Shown here one piece after another: positions 5,205-6,812 of a stretch of DNA of 6,812 nucleotides. The stretch spans positions 1-6,812 of the forward strand of contig JAJFMS010001077.1 in the NCBI GenBank assembly GCA_020696885.1. Reading direction: 5' to 3'. Under the pieces are notes generated by a model, which was not told the DNA's origin, searched no databases, and was given only the letters and a program-made list of their open reading frames with translations. The number at the start of each line of letters is the position of its first letter. Within the stretch, counting starts at the first letter, position 1. This DNA comes from Armatimonadota bacterium. Lineage in GTDB: Bacteria > Armatimonadota > SYMT01. Position numbers and translations under genes: made by a program.

Positions 5205-6812
5205 ATGCATCGACTCTTCCGACTGCGGCACCTGACGCTCCTTGCGACTATGCTCGGGGTGGGGATCCTCCCCATCTTCGCATGTCACGAGAACCTCGGG
5301 ACCGCAGGCAATTTCGCCATCCTCGGTGACACAATCACCAGCACCGGGGCGACCGTCGGCGTCACCGCCGCCGTTGGTCGCGGTAATGGCAACCTGGGTG
5401 CGGGGACGGCCTACGTGCCGTCGCCCACCAACATCACCACCCCCGGCACCGTAGTCCCGGCCGGTGATCCGTCTGTCACGACGGCTCTCACTGACGCTGG
5501 GAACGCCGGTATCGCTCTGTACTCGGAAGCCCAGAGCTCCGGCGACGACATCACCAGCGGCGCTAACACCGACCTGAGCCTCGTCAACGTAGGCTCCGGC
5601 GTGGGCGTGCTGGTTCCGGGTGTCTACTTCATCAACGGCGCGGCTACCCTGCCGAACGCTTCCAACCTCACGCTGAGCGGCGCCGGCGAGTACGTGATCG
5701 TCGTGGACCAGGCGCTCACGTTCGGCACGACTTCCACCGTGACCCTTGCCGGCGCCAGTGCGGCGAACGTCACCTGGGTGAGCACCGGAGTTACCGTCGG
5801 CAGCGGCGCCACCGTGAACGGGAAGCTCCTGTCCTCGGCGGGCATTACTGTCGACAACGCCACAGTCAACGGCAAGCTGATCTCGGCCTTTGGCTCCGCC
5901 GTGACCCTGACCAACACCGTCACCATCAACGACGCGGGCATCTCCGCGCACGTGGACGTGACCGGTGTGGCAGTAAGCGGCTCTCCGGCTCTCTCCGGCT
6001 CCGGCACTGCGGCGGATCCGTACGTGATCACCGAAGGCCAGACCCTGAGCTACACGGTTACCGGCACCGATCCGGACACCACGGGCACCGTGACCCTGGA
6101 TTCGGCCGGCGACGGCGCCCTCACCAACTACGCGGAGAACCTGGCTCTCCCGCAGGTGGGCGATCCGGTTAGCACTGCGGTCACCTACACCCCCAGCGTC
6201 AACTCGCCGGAAGCGGGCACCACGGTGACCGTTACCTACACGGCGGTGGACGCGGTGGGCGGCACCTGCTCCGAAGACGTGGTGATCCAGATCAACCAGC
6301 TTCCGGAGCCCACCGGCGCCTCCGGCGTGACGGGCGAAGCTCCGCTGGCGGCTGGCGCTGCCGGCACGCTGGCGGATCCGTTCATCGCGTGCGTCGGCAC
6401 CCCGCTGGCGTTCGACTTCACCACCACGGACCCGGACGGCGGCCCGCTGACCCTGGACGTGACCGGTGGGACCGGCAGCTTCACGTTCAGCCCGAACCTC
6501 CCGGTAACGGAAGACGACGGCGCGACGACGAGCATCACCTCGAACGTCGTCTTCACGCCTACGACGGCGGACGGCGGCAACACCTTTACCCTGACCTTCA
6601 CCTCTACGGATGAGTTCGGGGCGGTCACCACGCAGGATGTGGTGATCTTCGCTTCCAGCCTCCCGGCCTTCGGCGCTCCGTTTACGGCGCCGCAGATCGT
6701 GACGGCTTGCGTCGGCGAGACCCTCCAGTACGACGTCGTCGCCTCGGATCCTGATCCGGGCGCCAGCCTCTTCCTCTACGTCGACGGCACCCCCGTCGGT
6801 GCCGAGCACAAC
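5205..6812 (+). CDS. DUF3494 (ice-binding-like) Ig-repeat surface protein, second paralogue (3' truncated by window)
   Basis: The frame is open for all 536 codons from ATG 5205 to the window edge. Residues 1-27 are MHRLFRLRH, a hydrophobic core, and LPIFAC with Cys27; IFAC is an imperfect lipobox, so the protein may be a lipoprotein. A DUF3494 domain spans about 30-245 and is closer to the family than copy 1: NLGTAGNFAILGDTIT, PAGDP, PGVYF (138-142), LTLSGAGEYVIVVDQALTF, ANVTWVSTGVTVGSGATVNG and NGKLISA (about 222). Ig/cadherin-like repeats follow, at TEGQTLSYTVTG (276), ACVGTPLAF (Cys396) and ACVGETLQY (Cys502). Repeats 1 and 2 lack the full cysteine pair seen in copy 1 repeats 3-7. The DUF3494 fold is a beta-helix used for ice binding in some bacteria and fungi; here an extracellular adhesin or envelope role is the safer inference. 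The gene has its own intergenic region after the upstream terminator. Confidence 0.85.
   Translation, partial: MHRLFRLRHLTLLATMLGVGILPIFACHENLGTAGNFAILGDTITSTGATVGVTAAVGRGNGNLGAGTAYVPSPTNITTPGTVVPAGDPSVTTALTDAGNAGIALYSEAQSSGDDITSGANTDLSLVNVGSGVGVLVPGVYFINGAATLPNASNLTLSGAGEYVIVVDQALTFGTTSTVTLAGASAANVTWVSTGVTVGSGATVNGKLLSSAGITVDNATVNGKLISAFGSAVTLTNTVTINDAGISAHVDVTGVAVSGSPALSGSGTAADPYVITEGQTLSYTVTGTDPDTTGTVTLDSAGDGALTNYAENLALPQVGDPVSTAVTYTPSVNSPEAGTTVTVTYTAVDAVGGTCSEDVVIQINQLPEPTGASGVTGEAPLAAGAAGTLADPFIACVGTPLAFDFTTTDPDGGPLTLDVTGGTGSFTFSPNLPVTEDDGATTSITSNVVFTPTTADGGNTFTLTFTSTDEFGAVTTQDVVIFASSLPAFGAPFTAPQIVTACVGETLQYDVVASDPDPGASLFLYVDGTPVGAEHN
6639..6812 (+). repeat. 174-nt tract nearly identical to 2174-2347 (copy 2), ending at the window edge
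   Basis: Matches copy 1 with three synonymous differences; the final 99 nt (6714-6812) are identical. The window stops within this repeat, at the base aligned with 2347. Confidence 0.95.

Noticed and set aside
5190..6809. Minus-strand open frame under the second DUF3494 gene
   Set aside because: Composition-driven shadow; it would end in the ribosome binding site region of the real gene and has no domain pattern.

Overview
The window is GC-rich bacterial DNA. It holds one truncated leftward gene and two rightward paralogous genes for large secreted or surface proteins. The proteins have bacterial N-terminal export signals (one with a lipobox-like cysteine), and Shine-Dalgarno sites are strong. 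The leftward gene looks like the N-terminal domain of a type IV pilus PilT-type ATPase, which suggests a Gram-negative-type envelope. Gemmatimonadota or a similar high-GC phylum is possible, but this is a weak impression and not a taxonomic assignment.

Layout. 1-278 (minus): 5' part of a gene running off the left edge, with a good ribosome binding site. 279-697: divergent intergenic region with several inverted repeats. 698-4629 (plus): one gene of about 1309 residues once two +1 frame breaks (near 2325-2347 and 4281-4317) are bridged. It encodes a signal peptide, a DUF3494 (ice-binding-like) domain, seven Ig/cadherin-like repeats, a Big_1-like Ig domain and a C-terminal beta-rich domain. 4639-4689: tandem hairpins, the second a textbook Rho-independent terminator. 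4690-5204: a 515-bp non-coding region with a candidate sigma70-type promoter and several small inverted repeats. 5205-6812 (plus): a second DUF3494 plus Ig-repeat gene, intact through 536 codons and cut by the right edge.

The two large genes share the same ribosome binding site and signal-peptide layout, the same domain order, and a 174-nt tract that is almost identical and runs exactly to the window end. They are best read as neighbouring paralogues for extracellular adhesin or matrix-type proteins. Ice binding is a family label only; actual ice binding is not shown.

The points most worth a second look are: the Cys-to-Ser change at the lipobox position between the paralogues; the frame break lying inside the shared tract, whose edge coincides with the window end (gene conversion, decay or assembly error); a strong flip in synonymous codon choice along the first gene; and a regular two-cysteine pattern in its Ig-like repeats.
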